Shown here: positions 31,105 through 39,708 of the stretch, in pieces
How positions within the stretch are numbered: the stretch's first letter is position 1
Layout of the letters: each line of letters starts with the position of its first letter
Assembly: GCF_014197855.1 (NCBI RefSeq)
Contig: NZ_JACIGJ010000001.1
Location: forward strand, 62,001 to 126,000
DNA length: 64,000 nucleotides
Reading direction: 5' to 3'
From: Roseospira marina
GTDB lineage: Bacteria > Pseudomonadota > Alphaproteobacteria > Rhodospirillales > Rhodospirillaceae
Program-made: the position numbers and the translations under genes
The notes under the pieces: generated by a model
The model's database searches: none
Seen by the model: the letters and a program-made list of their open reading frames with translations, nothing else
What the model was told of the DNA's origin: nothing

Positions 31105-31812
31105 TTAGCCTTGATGGGCCACATAGGCGTCGTAACGCGCCCGGGTTTCTGCGTTCGGCGGATAGAGACCGGGCAGCGGCACGCCCCGCTCAATCTCGGA
31201 CATGATCCAGCTTTCCAGGCGCTCCTGCTCCACGGCCGCGGCGGTCACCTCGTCGACCAGGGCCGCCGGAATCAGGACCGCGCCGTCGTTATCGACCACC
31301 ACGACATCCTCTGGGAACACCGCCACGCCGCCGCACGCGACCGGCTGGCCCCAATCGACGAAGGTCAGACCGGCGACGGAGGGCGGCGCGGCGGCGCCGT
31401 CGCACCACACCGACAGGCCGGAGGCGAGCACACCGTCCAGATCACGGACCACGCCGTCCGTCACCAGACCGGCCACGCCGACCTTGGCCATGCGGCGGCA
31501 CAGAATGTCGCCGAAGATGCCGGCGTCGGTCACGCCCATGGCGTCGACCACGGCGATACAGCCCTCGGGCATCGCCTCGATGGCCGCGCGGGTGGAGATG
31601 GGCGAGGCCCAGGACGCGGGGGTGGCCAGGTCCTCGCGGGCGGGCACGAAGCGCAGGGTGAAGGCCGGCCCCACCACGCGCCCCTGGCCGGGCTTGATCG
31701 GTTTGGTGCCGCGCATCCACACGTTCCGCAGGCCCTTTTTCAGCAGGACCGTGGTCAGGGTGGCGGTGGAGATGCCCGACAGGGCTTCAATGATTTCAGG
31801 ACGAATCGCCAT
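31105..31812 (-). CDS. RraA-like / HMG aldolase-family protein
   Basis: This 235-residue protein belongs to the family that includes RraA (RNase E regulator) and 4-hydroxy-4-methyl-2-oxoglutarate aldolase. It shows VVDAMGVTDAGIFGDILCRRM, GLVTDGVVRDLDGV and VVVDNDGAVLIP. The GxxxxR(D) motif of the aldolase type is present, so a divalent-metal aldolase or oxaloacetate decarboxylase role is more likely than RNase control in this catabolic setting. Its stop codon TAA is formed at the edge of repeat copy C. It follows the aminotransferase by 12 bases. Confidence 0.82.
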   Translation of the reverse strand: MAIRPEIIEALSGISTATLTTVLLKKGLRNVWMRGTKPIKPGQGRVVGPAFTLRFVPAREDLATPASWASPISTRAAIEAMPEGCIAVVDAMGVTDAGIFGDILCRRMAKVGVAGLVTDGVVRDLDGVLASGLSVWCDGAAAPPSVAGLTFVDWGQPVACGGVAVFPEDVVVVDNDGAVLIPAALVDEVTAAAVEQERLESWIMSEIERGVPLPGLYPPNAETRARYDAYVAHQG

Positions 31813-31824
31813 GGGAGGGGGCTC

Positions 31825-33027
31825 CTAGCTCAGGGTATCGCACGCGTCGGCGATGCGCGCGCAGGCCACGCGCAGCCGTTCGAGGGACGTCGCGAAGGAC
31901 ACGCGGAAGTACGGCGCGAGCCCAAAGGCCGTGCCCGGAACCACGGCCACGTTGGCCGCTTCCATCAGGTACTCGGCCACCGCCACGTCGCTGTCGAGCA
32001 CGCGGCCCGCGGGCGTTTTGCGCCCCAGCAGACCGGCGCAGGACGGAAACAGATAGAACGCGCCCTGCGGCGTCTGGCAGCTCAGCCCGTCGATGGCGTT
32101 GAACGCCGCCAAGCAGAGGTCGCGGCGCTCGCGGAAGGCCGCGTTGCGCTCCTCCAGGAAATCGAGCGGCATCCGGAGCGCGGCGGCGGCCGCCGCCTGG
32201 GAGACCGAACTGGGATTGCTTGTGCTTTGGGACTGGACGGTGGCCATGGCCTTGATCAGCGGGGCCGGGCCTCCGGCGTAGCCGATGCGCCATCCGGTCA
32301 TGGCATAGGCTTTCGACACGCCGTTCACGGTCAGCACGCGCGGCGCCAACCGCGGCTCGACCGCCGCGATGGTCGTGAACGCCCAGCCGTCGTAGCGGAT
32401 GTGCTCATACATGTCGTCGCTCAGGACATGCACATGGGGGTGCTCCAGCAGCACGTCGGCCAGCGCCCGCAGCCGGTCGGCGTCATAGCCGGCCCCGGTC
32501 GGATTGCTGGGCGAGTTCAGGATCAGCCACTTGGTGCGGGGCGTGATGGCCGCGCGCAGGCTGTCCGCGTCCAGCAGGAACCCCTGCTCCTCCGGGCAGG
32601 GCACCACGACCGGCACGCCGCCGACCAGCCGAACCATGTCCGGATAGGACACCCAATAGGGCGCCGGGATGATGACCTCCTGACCGATGTCGACCGAGGC
32701 ATACAGCGCGTTGAACAGAACCTGCTTGCCGCCGGTCCCCACGCTGATCTGATCCAGGCCGTAGGTCAGCCCGTTGTCGCGCGCGAACTTCTCGACGATG
32801 GCCTGCTTCAGGTCCGACGTGCCGTCCACATCGGTGTATTTCGTCTCGCCCCGGTCGATCGCAGCTTTGGCCGCGTCCTTGACCGGCTGGGGCGTATCGA
32901 AATCGGGCTCGCCCTGGGACAGGCCGATGACGTCCCGTCCCTGGCGGCGCAACTCGCCGGCCAGACGGGTGATAGCGATCGTGGGCGATGGCGCAACGAC
33001 GCTCAAACGAGTGGACAACAGGCTCAT
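31825..33027 (-). CDS. class I pyridoxal-phosphate aminotransferase (aspartate type)
   Basis: This 400-residue aminotransferase resembles the alphaproteobacterial aspartate aminotransferase AatA/AspC group (subgroup I-beta/gamma). It has Lys239 (NGVSKAYAMTGWRIGYAGG) for the PLP Schiff base, NSPSNPTGAGY for substrate and phosphate contact and the C-terminal arginine in YFRVSFATS. In this cluster it could transaminate the amino acid released by the neighbouring hydrolases. A 63-bp nested inverted repeat lies upstream at 33194-33256. Confidence 0.9.
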   Translation of the reverse strand: MSLLSTRLSVVAPSPTIAITRLAGELRRQGRDVIGLSQGEPDFDTPQPVKDAAKAAIDRGETKYTDVDGTSDLKQAIVEKFARDNGLTYGLDQISVGTGGKQVLFNALYASVDIGQEVIIPAPYWVSYPDMVRLVGGVPVVVPCPEEQGFLLDADSLRAAITPRTKWLILNSPSNPTGAGYDADRLRALADVLLEHPHVHVLSDDMYEHIRYDGWAFTTIAAVEPRLAPRVLTVNGVSKAYAMTGWRIGYAGGPAPLIKAMATVQSQSTSNPSSVSQAAAAAALRMPLDFLEERNAAFRERRDLCLAAFNAIDGLSCQTPQGAFYLFPSCAGLLGRKTPAGRVLDSDVAVAEYLMEAANVAVVPGTAFGLAPYFRVSFATSLERLRVACARIADACDTLS

Positions 33028-33193
33028 GGCGGAGGGGGCGCTTCCTGACAGATCGAGAGGATGGGGAGAAAGGGCAGGGACGACGTAAGGCAGGGGAGAC
33101 GCGGATCAAAACGGGGACGCGGCACCGGGACTCGGATGGCATCGGACGCACGATCCGGGTCGGTCAGCGGGGGGAGACCGGGCCGCGCCCCCT

Positions 33194-33256
33194 GAGAGCC
33201 GATCGTTCAAAGGTAGACCCTCAGACCGGGCCTCCTTTGAACAGGACTCGGCTCTC
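33194..33256. repeat. nested inverted repeat between the SDR and aminotransferase genes
   Basis: Two concentric perfect stems are present. The outer 9-bp GAGAGCCGA/TCGGCTCTC pairs 33194-33202 with 33248-33256. The inner 9-bp GTTCAAAGG/CCTTTGAAC pairs 33205-33213 with 33234-33242. It lies 25 bases past the SDR stop and 167 bases before the aminotransferase start. It lacks a T run, so it may be an mRNA-stabilising or partial terminator structure, or an operator. Confidence 0.65.
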
Positions 33257-33280
33257 TGTCGTTCAAGACGGACGCGGGGA

Positions 33281-34069
33281 TCAGACGGACTTGATCGCTC
33301 CCCCGTCACACCGGATTACCGAGCCGGTCATGTAGCTGGCCGGTCCGCTGCACAGGAAGGCCGCCACCGCGCCGAACTCGGCGACCGTGCCGTAGCGGCC
33401 GGCCGGGATCGTCGCCCGCGAACCCTCGCGCACCGCGTCGATGTCCTTGCCGGTCCGCTTGGCGGCGGCGGCGTCCAACTGGTCCACCCGGTCGGTGTGA
33501 ACGCGGCCCGGCAGCAGCATGTTGCAAGTCACTCCGGAGGCGGCAACCTCGTTGGCGAGGGTCTTGTTCCAGCCCACCAGCGCGCCGCGCAGGGTGTTGG
33601 ACAGGGCAAGATTCGGGATCGGTTGCAGCACGCCGGAGGACGCGCAGGTCAGCACCCGGCCCCATCCGGCCTCCTGCATCGCGGGCAGCAGACGGTTGGT
33701 CAGGGCAATGACATGGAACACCATCGCCTGCGCCTGGGCGGCCAGGGTGGCCTCGTCCATGGCGGTCGCCGGACCCGGGGGCGGGCCGCCGGTGTTGTTC
33801 ACCAGAATGTCCACCCGGCCCAGCGTGGCCTCGGCGGCGGCGGCGATCTGCTCCACAAAGCCCGCGTCCGACAGGTCGGAGGCGACCCAGTGGGCCGTGC
33901 CCGCGCCGCGGGCGTTAATGGCGGCGGCGTTGGCGGCGAGAGCTTCGGCGTCGCGGCCGGTCAGAAGGACCTCGGTCCCTTCGGCGGCCAGCGCCTCGGC
34001 AATGCCCAGTCCCAAGCCGCGGGACGAGGCCAGAACCAGCGCCTTCTTGCCGGTCAATCCCAGATCCAT
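33281..34069 (-). CDS. atypical SDR-family protein lacking the Tyr-Lys pair
   Basis: This 262-residue protein has the Rossmann fold of classical short-chain dehydrogenases: ASSRGLGLGIA, an NNTGG motif and the C-terminal SYMTGSVIRCDGG. The catalytic serine position is kept (S144). Exactly where Tyr and Lys should follow (YxxxK), the residues are Ser157 and Arg161 (LALSNTLRGALVGWNK). Such SDRs exist near DapA-like genes, but their chemistry is not known to this annotator. The gene is 4 bases from the DapA-like gene and surely in its operon. Confidence 0.85.
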   Translation of the reverse strand: MDLGLTGKKALVLASSRGLGLGIAEALAAEGTEVLLTGRDAEALAANAAAINARGAGTAHWVASDLSDAGFVEQIAAAAEATLGRVDILVNNTGGPPPGPATAMDEATLAAQAQAMVFHVIALTNRLLPAMQEAGWGRVLTCASSGVLQPIPNLALSNTLRGALVGWNKTLANEVAASGVTCNMLLPGRVHTDRVDQLDAAAAKRTGKDIDAVREGSRATIPAGRYGTVAEFGAVAAFLCSGPASYMTGSVIRCDGGAIKSV

Positions 34070-34073
34070 GGTT

Positions 34074-35003
34074 TCAACGCTCCTTCAATCTGCGTTCGGT
34101 GCGCCCCATCAGGCGCTCCAGTTCGGCGATATCGACCGCCCCCAACCCCCCGGCCGGGGCGCGCAGGGTGGCCGAGGCGATCACGCCCCGGCGCATGAGG
34201 ACATGCTTGCGCAGCGCCAGCCCGGCGCCCAACTGCTGCTCGTGGCGCAGGAGAGGCAGGTAGCAATCGAACAGGTCTTCCGCCGCGTCGGCGTCGCCGG
34301 CGGCGTGCAGGCGCACGGTTTCCACCAGGGCCTCCGGATAGGCGAACCCGGTCATAGCGCCGTCGGCGCCTCGGCCCAGTTCCTGAGGCAGGTAGAGCCC
34401 CCCATTGCCGCACAGGATGGATAGGCGCGGGGCCCCGTCGGTTTCGGACGCGCGCAGGGCGGTGATCTTGGGCAGGCCCGGGCAGTCCTCATGCTTCAGC
34501 ATGACGATCTGAGGCAGCTCCCGCGTCATTTCCAGAATGGCGCGGGTCGAGACCGGAACGCCCGTGCTCTGGGGGAAGTCCTGGTAGACCACCGGCACGT
34601 CCGGCCCCAGGGCGGCGCAGACCTGACGCATGTAGCCGACGATGCGCTCATCCTTGATGGGGCCGCGCGCCGGCGCCACCATGACGCCCGCCGCGCCCTT
34701 GTCCATGGCGTACTTCCCAAGGTCGGCGAGGTTCGCCAGACCCGGATCGGACACGCCGGCGACCACCGGAACATCACGGCCGGCGCGGGCCAGGACCCGA
34801 TCGAGCACGGTGCGGCGTTCCTCCGGCGTCAGCTTGTCGGCCTCGCCCATCATGCCCAGCACGGTGATGCCGTCGACGCCCTTCTCCAGGTAGAAGTCGA
34901 TCAGTCGGTCGAGGCTGTCCAGGTCCAGCGCTCCGCTCTCCGTGAACGGCGTGGCGCTGATGATGTAGACGCCGCGGGTGTCGCGGCCAATCCGAACGGA
35001 CAT
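34074..35003 (-). CDS. DapA/NAL-family aldolase-lyase
   Basis: This 309-residue barrel enzyme belongs to the dihydrodipicolinate synthase/N-acetylneuraminate lyase family, which forms a Schiff base with pyruvate or a 2-keto acid. The lysine is Lys170 (VMLKHEDCPG) and the active tyrosine is Tyr140 (VVYQDFP). The usual GTTGE is GMMGE (50-54), so true dihydrodipicolinate synthase activity is unlikely. The neighbouring genes suggest a catabolic lyase or dehydratase for a modified amino acid; the exact substrate is unknown. Confidence 0.85.
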   Translation of the reverse strand: MSVRIGRDTRGVYIISATPFTESGALDLDSLDRLIDFYLEKGVDGITVLGMMGEADKLTPEERRTVLDRVLARAGRDVPVVAGVSDPGLANLADLGKYAMDKGAAGVMVAPARGPIKDERIVGYMRQVCAALGPDVPVVYQDFPQSTGVPVSTRAILEMTRELPQIVMLKHEDCPGLPKITALRASETDGAPRLSILCGNGGLYLPQELGRGADGAMTGFAYPEALVETVRLHAAGDADAAEDLFDCYLPLLRHEQQLGAGLALRKHVLMRRGVIASATLRAPAGGLGAVDIAELERLMGRTERRLKER

Positions 35004-35053
35004 CGGTTTCTTTCTCTTTCGGGTCAGGGGACGGGGCGCCCCGCGCGTCGGGC

Positions 35054-35836
35054 TCAGCCCGGCCGGGACGCGGTGGGGAAGGGCGCGATCGCCACGCCGG
35101 CGTCGGCCAGGGCCTGCCGCAGGGCGCGGGCTGTCTCCGGCGCGCCGGGTGTGTCGCCGTGCACGCACAGCGTGGCCGCCTGAACCGGCAGCTTCTGGCC
35201 ACCCACCGTGGGGATGAGCCCGTCGACGACCATGGACAGCACCTGATCGACGCTCTGGGCCGGATCGTGGATGACGGCGTCGGGCCGCTGGCGGGAGGTC
35301 AGCGTGCCCGCGTCGTCGTAGGTCCGGTCGGCGTAGATCTCGCACGCCACCGGCAGCCCCGCCTTCTCCGCCGCCGTCATGGTTTCCGAATAGGGCAGGG
35401 TGATGAACACCAGCGTCGGGTCCACGGCCTGGATGGCGCGCACGCACAGGGCGGCCAGATCCGGATCCTCAGCCGCCATGTTGCCCAGGGCGCCGTGCGT
35501 TTTCACGTGGGTCATCGGCCAGTCCAGGACCGCGCACATGCCGCGTAGGGCGGCGATCTGATAGACGATCTGCGCTTCCAGATCCTCCGGCCGGTCGCCG
35601 GTAATGCGCCGGCGGCCGAAGCCGTACAGGTCCATGAACGAGGGATGCGCCCCCACCGCGACGCCCTTGGCCTTGGCCGCCAGGATGGTCCGGCGCATGA
35701 CCGCCGGGTCCCCCGCGTGGAACCCGCAGGCCACGTTGGCGGTGGTGATCAGGTCCATCATCGCCGCGTCATCGCCAATGGTGTAGGCGCCGAACGCTTC
35801 GCCCATATCGCAGTTCAGGTCGAGTGTGACGGCCAC
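35054..35836 (-). CDS. pxpA: 5-oxoprolinase subunit A (LamB/YcsF family)
   Basis: This 260-residue protein is the PxpA subunit of the ATP-dependent prokaryotic 5-oxoprolinase that opens pyroglutamate to glutamate. Family marks are DLNCDMGEAFGAY, TTANVACGFHAGDP, GAHPSFMDLYGFGRR and VKTHGALGN. The start is GTG at 35836 because GGAGG lies exactly five bases before it. pxpB and pxpC lie 3-5 kb away on the opposite strand after the TRAP genes, so the enzyme is split across a divergent promoter region. Confidence 0.93.
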   Translation of the reverse strand: MAVTLDLNCDMGEAFGAYTIGDDAAMMDLITTANVACGFHAGDPAVMRRTILAAKAKGVAVGAHPSFMDLYGFGRRRITGDRPEDLEAQIVYQIAALRGMCAVLDWPMTHVKTHGALGNMAAEDPDLAALCVRAIQAVDPTLVFITLPYSETMTAAEKAGLPVACEIYADRTYDDAGTLTSRQRPDAVIHDPAQSVDQVLSMVVDGLIPTVGGQKLPVQAATLCVHGDTPGAPETARALRQALADAGVAIAPFPTASRPG

Positions 35837-35848
35837 AAAAGCCTCCAA

Positions 35849-36033
35849 TACCCTATTGAATTTAGGGCTAAAAAACGCCCCTTGCCCAAAAACAGCTCAG
35901 CCCCATTGCGCTGCGCAAAAAACCATCATACGATCCGATGTGTCTGGACATACAGGTGGTATACCGAAAACGCAAGCCATTTGACACCTCTCGTCTCTCC
36001 CTCACAACCCCTGTTCCGAAGAAGGCGATCTCC
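35849..36033. promoter_or_regulatory. divergent control region with palindromes (pxpA / TRAP)
   Basis: This 185-base region separates the leftward pxpA arm from the rightward TRAP-pxpBC arm. It holds TGTCTGGACA (35941-35950) and GGTATACC (35958-35965) side by side, plus CCCTA/TAGGG (35851-35855 with 35863-35867). Sites of the GGTATACC type are common for GntR/FCD regulators, and two such regulators are encoded in the rightward arm, so this is the likely operator. That assignment is inference. Confidence 0.5.
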
Positions 36034-37026
36034 ATGACAGTCATTGCCATACGCACCGCCGCACTGGCGTTTCTGACCGCCGCCGCGGCGAGCGTTCCGG
36101 CCTTCGCGGAGACCACATGGGACATGTCCGTGGTCTGGCCGGAATCCAACTTCCATACCCAGAACGCTAAGATTTTCGCCGACGCGGTCGAGACCGCCAC
36201 CGATGGCGACGTGGTGATCACCGTCCACTCCGGCGGCGCCCTGGGCATCAAGGGCCCAGAGGGCATGGCGGCCGTGCGCGACGGCCTGGTGCCGATCGCC
36301 GATATCCTGATGAACCAGCAGGTGGGCGAGGCGCCCATCCTGGGCATTGAGACCCTGCCCTATCTGGCGCCGACCATGCCGGACTTGGCCCTGCTGCATA
36401 AGTTCTTCCGCCCGAAGCTCGAGGAGGTGGCGGCCTCGATGAATCAGAAGCTGCTCTACATGGTGCCGTGGCCGGGGCAGGCGGTGTACGCCAAGACCCC
36501 GATCAACAGCATCGAAGACTTGAGTGGCCTGAAGATGCGGGTCGTCGATGCCAACGGGTACGACTTCTTCAACCGCCTGGGCGCCGCCCCGTTGCAGATG
36601 CCCTGGGGCGAGGTCGTGCCGTCGCTGGCGGCGGGCACGATCTCCAGCGTGACCACCTCGTCCTCGTCGGGCGTGGACGGGTCGTTCTGGGAGTTCATGG
36701 ATTACATGAGCACGTTCAACTGGCAGGCCTCCAGCAACATCGTCACCGTGAACCTGGACGCCTGGAACGCCCTGTCGCCGGAGGATCAGGTCGCCATCGA
36801 GGACACGGCGCGCCGCTTGGAGGGCGAGTTCTGGCTGACCAGCCGCCGCGAGGACGATGCCAAGATCGCCACGCTGAAATCCCACGGCATGACCGTCACC
36901 GCCCCGTCCCCCGCGTTCAAGGCGGCCCTGATCGAGCGCGCCACGCCGATGTGGGATGCGTTCAAGGAGCGCGTGCCCGAGGCTGCGCCGTACATCGACG
37001 CCTACCTGGAAGCCCGCGGGAATTAA
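36034..37026 (+). CDS. TRAP transporter substrate-binding protein (DctP family)
   Basis: This 330-residue periplasmic receptor has a signal peptide (about 1-25, ending ASVPAFA) and the DctP fold. It includes LSGLKMRVVDANGYDFFNRLG with the arginine that binds carboxylates and PWGEVVPSLAAGTI. The start is the ATG at 36034, which gives the normal signal length; a GAAGG lies upstream. It feeds the two membrane proteins encoded next. The ligand is probably an organic acid or modified amino acid such as 5-oxoproline, judged only from the genes that follow. Confidence 0.9.
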   Translation: MTVIAIRTAALAFLTAAAASVPAFAETTWDMSVVWPESNFHTQNAKIFADAVETATDGDVVITVHSGGALGIKGPEGMAAVRDGLVPIADILMNQQVGEAPILGIETLPYLAPTMPDLALLHKFFRPKLEEVAASMNQKLLYMVPWPGQAVYAKTPINSIEDLSGLKMRVVDANGYDFFNRLGAAPLQMPWGEVVPSLAAGTISSVTTSSSSGVDGSFWEFMDYMSTFNWQASSNIVTVNLDAWNALSPEDQVAIEDTARRLEGEFWLTSRREDDAKIATLKSHGMTVTAPSPAFKAALIERATPMWDAFKERVPEAAPYIDAYLEARGN

Positions 37027-37136
37027 CCCCGGCCGGACCACCGCCTCCGGCCCTGTGCCGGAGGCGCCCAATGCCGGATCGCCGGGCGCTCCCCAGTTCG
37101 GGAGTGCTCCCGCAGTCCGGCTGACTGGAGGCACGC

Positions 37137-37679
37137 ATGCCAGCCCGTCCTGAGGCCCTGACCCGAACCCTTGTTTCCCGTATCGATGCCCTCTGCACCG
37201 CCGCCGCCGTTCTGGGCGCGGCCTGTCTGGCGGGCCTGTTCCTCCTGATCCTGTCAGAGGTGCTGGCCCGGAATCTCCTGGGGCAGAGCCTGGCCTTCAG
37301 TTGGGATTTCGCCGCGTACGGCATGGGGTGCTGCTTTTTCCTGTCGGCGGCCAACACGATGAAAAACAGCGGCCATGTGCGGGTCACCGTTCTGTTCGAA
37401 CTCCTGCCGCCGGGACCGGCGCGGATCGCGGAAGGGGTGGCCTGCGTGCTTGGGATGCTGGTGTCTCTGGCGCTGGTCTACGCCCTCGGGGACATGGCCT
37501 GGCTGTCGTACGTACGCGGGTCCACCGCCGCCTCGGTGGTCAAGACCCCTCTGTGGATCCCCCAATCGCTCATGACCCTGGGCGCGCTTGTCTTCGTCCT
37601 GGCGCTGGTCGCCCAGTTCCTACGGGTGCTGCTGGGAGAGGGACACGTGGACAGACCCGATATCGAGGACGCGCTCTGA
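37137..37679 (+). CDS. TRAP transporter small permease (DctQ family)
   Basis: This 180-residue membrane protein has four hydrophobic helices, as in DctQ subunits. It has the EVLARNLLG motif after the first helix and FSWDFAAYGMGCCFFLSAA in the second. It ends in an overlap with the large permease (TGATG at 37677-37681). It helps hold the large permease and the binding protein in the TRAP complex. Confidence 0.88.
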   Translation: MPARPEALTRTLVSRIDALCTAAAVLGAACLAGLFLLILSEVLARNLLGQSLAFSWDFAAYGMGCCFFLSAANTMKNSGHVRVTVLFELLPPGPARIAEGVACVLGMLVSLALVYALGDMAWLSYVRGSTAASVVKTPLWIPQSLMTLGALVFVLALVAQFLRVLLGEGHVDRPDIEDAL

Positions 37680-38989
37680 TGGGAACCGTCTCCCTGGCCC
37701 TTGTGGCCCTGCTCGCCTTTCTTCTCGGAACCGGGGTGTGGATCTGCCTCGGGCTTCTGGGCACCGGCGTCGGCCTTCTGACGCTGTTCCGTCCACAGAT
37801 GCCGATCGAGAAGCTGCTGGCCCAACAGGCGTGGAACGCCTCGACCAGCATGGAGCTGCTCGCCCTGCCGCTGTTCATCCTGATGGCGGAGATCCTGTTC
37901 CACACCAAGGTGGCTGAATCGCTGTTCAACGGGCTCGCGCCCTGGACCCGCCGTCTGCCCGGCCGCATGAGCCATGTGACGGTGCTGGCCTCGACGCTGT
38001 TTGCGGCCGTCTCCGGCTCGTCGGCGGCGACCACCAGCACCGTGGGCCGCATCACGGCCCGGGAGCTGATCGCCAAGGGCTACGACCGGAGTCTTGTCAC
38101 GGGCAGTCTGGCGGGTGCGGGCACCCTTGGTTTTCTCATCCCGCCCTCGACGATCATGATCATCTACGGTGTGCTGGCCGAGGAATCGATCCTCAAGCTG
38201 TTCATGGCGGGTATCGTCCCGGGGGCTCTGCTGGCGCTGTCCTATATGCTGTATCTGGCGATCCGCGCCACGCTGAATCCCAGCCTGGTCGGCGCCCCAC
38301 CGCCGCCGAGCAGCTTCCGCGAAAAGCTGGCCACGCTGCGCGGGGAGGGTTTGGCTCCGCTCTTGCTGCTGATCGTCTGCGTGGTCGGCTCCATGTATGG
38401 CGGCATTGCCTCGCCCACCGAGGCCGCATCCGTCGGTGTGCTCGGGTCCCTTCTGCTGGGCGTGTATCAGCGGGCTCTGTCCTGGCGGACCCTGGGGCAG
38501 GCGCTGTTTCACGCCGCCCAGACCTGCTCAATGATCGGCTTCATCATCATCGGCGCCATGTTCCTGTCCGTCGGCCTGGGCTATCTGGGCCTGCCTCGCT
38601 TCGTTGCCGCCACAATTCAGGGGCTGCACCTCTCGCCCTTCACTTTGATCCTCGCGCTCTTGGCGTTCTACGTCATCCTCGGCTGTTTCATGGAAGGCAT
38701 GTCCTGCATCGTCATGACCCTGCCGATTACCTTGCCGTTGGTGCTGGCGGCGGGGTACGACAAGATCTGGTTCGGCATCTTCCTGGTTCTGGTTGTGGAA
38801 TTGGCGCAGATCACGCCTCCGGTGGGATTCAATCTGATCGTGATCCAGCGCCTGATCGGCGGCCGCATTGGCCCCATCGCGCGGGCGGCGCTGCCCTTCT
38901 TCCTGATCACGGCCACCTTTACCCTGCTGCTGGCGGTCTTCCCGGGCATCGTGTCCTGGCTGCCCGACCTGCTGGCGTCACGGTCATGA
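37679..38989 (+). CDS. TRAP transporter large permease (DctM family)
   Basis: This 436-residue protein is the ion-coupled channel of the TRAP transporter, with about 12 hydrophobic helices. Family marks are SHVTVLASTLFAAVSGSSAAT, TLGFLIPPSTIMIIYGVLAEES and VVELAQITPPVGFNLIVIQ. It starts inside the stop of the small subunit and overlaps pxpB by four bases, tying uptake directly to the oxoprolinase genes. Confidence 0.93.
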   Translation: MGTVSLALVALLAFLLGTGVWICLGLLGTGVGLLTLFRPQMPIEKLLAQQAWNASTSMELLALPLFILMAEILFHTKVAESLFNGLAPWTRRLPGRMSHVTVLASTLFAAVSGSSAATTSTVGRITARELIAKGYDRSLVTGSLAGAGTLGFLIPPSTIMIIYGVLAEESILKLFMAGIVPGALLALSYMLYLAIRATLNPSLVGAPPPPSSFREKLATLRGEGLAPLLLLIVCVVGSMYGGIASPTEAASVGVLGSLLLGVYQRALSWRTLGQALFHAAQTCSMIGFIIIGAMFLSVGLGYLGLPRFVAATIQGLHLSPFTLILALLAFYVILGCFMEGMSCIVMTLPITLPLVLAAGYDKIWFGIFLVLVVELAQITPPVGFNLIVIQRLIGGRIGPIARAALPFFLITATFTLLLAVFPGIVSWLPDLLASRS

Positions 38990-39708
38990 CGACGGCCCCG
39001 CGAATCCTGCCCGCCGGCGATCAGGCCCTGACGGTCGAGTTCGCCGACCGGATCGACGATGCGATCAACCAGAGGGTCATCGCTCTGGCGGACTCCCTGG
39101 AGCAGAGCCCGATCCCCGGCCTGCTGGAGTGCGTGCCGACCTACCGGTCGCTGCTGGTGCTGTACGATCCCGAGGTGACACGCGGCCGCGACCTGAGTGC
39201 GGCGCTGCTGGAGCGCGCCCGCGCCCAGACCCGGGCGACAACCATCCACCGTCTGTGGCGCGTGCCGATGGTCTTCGGCGGCGCGGCCGGCTTGGATCTG
39301 GAGACCCTGGCCGCCGACAAGGGCCTGTCCGTCGCCAACCTCATCGCCGCGTTCACCGCGCCGGAGTATCGAGTGCACATGATCGGCTTCGCGCCCGGCT
39401 TCGCCTATCTTGGTGGGCTGCCCGAGGCGTTGCACACTCCCCGCCTTCCTAAGCCGCGGCAGCGCGTGGAGGCTGGCGCCATCGGTATCGGGGGCCAGCA
39501 GGCCAACATCAACTCGGTGCCCGGTCCCAGCGGCTGGCGCTTCCTGGGTCGAACCCCGCTGCGGCTGTTCGACCCCGAACGGGCCGAGCCGTTCCTGATG
39601 CGGGCCGGCGACCGGGTCCGATTCGAGCCCATAGATATCGCCACCGCGGAGCGCCTGGACGCGGCCGTGGCGGCCGGCACGACCATTGTGGAGCCCGACA
39701 TCCGATGA
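38986..39708 (+). CDS. pxpB: 5-oxoprolinase subunit B (KipI family)
   Basis: This 240-residue protein is the PxpB (allophanate hydrolase subunit 1/KipI) component of 5-oxoprolinase. Key stretches are GDQALTVEFAD, PGLLECVPTYRSLLVLYDP, IGFAPGFAYLGGLP and the C-terminal SVPGPSGWRFLGRTP. It overlaps dctM before it and pxpC after it by four bases each (ATGA). A homologous domain occurs inside the guanidine carboxylase at 45.7-49.3 kb. Confidence 0.93.
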   Translation: MTTAPRILPAGDQALTVEFADRIDDAINQRVIALADSLEQSPIPGLLECVPTYRSLLVLYDPEVTRGRDLSAALLERARAQTRATTIHRLWRVPMVFGGAAGLDLETLAADKGLSVANLIAAFTAPEYRVHMIGFAPGFAYLGGLPEALHTPRLPKPRQRVEAGAIGIGGQQANINSVPGPSGWRFLGRTPLRLFDPERAEPFLMRAGDRVRFEPIDIATAERLDAAVAAGTTIVEPDIR

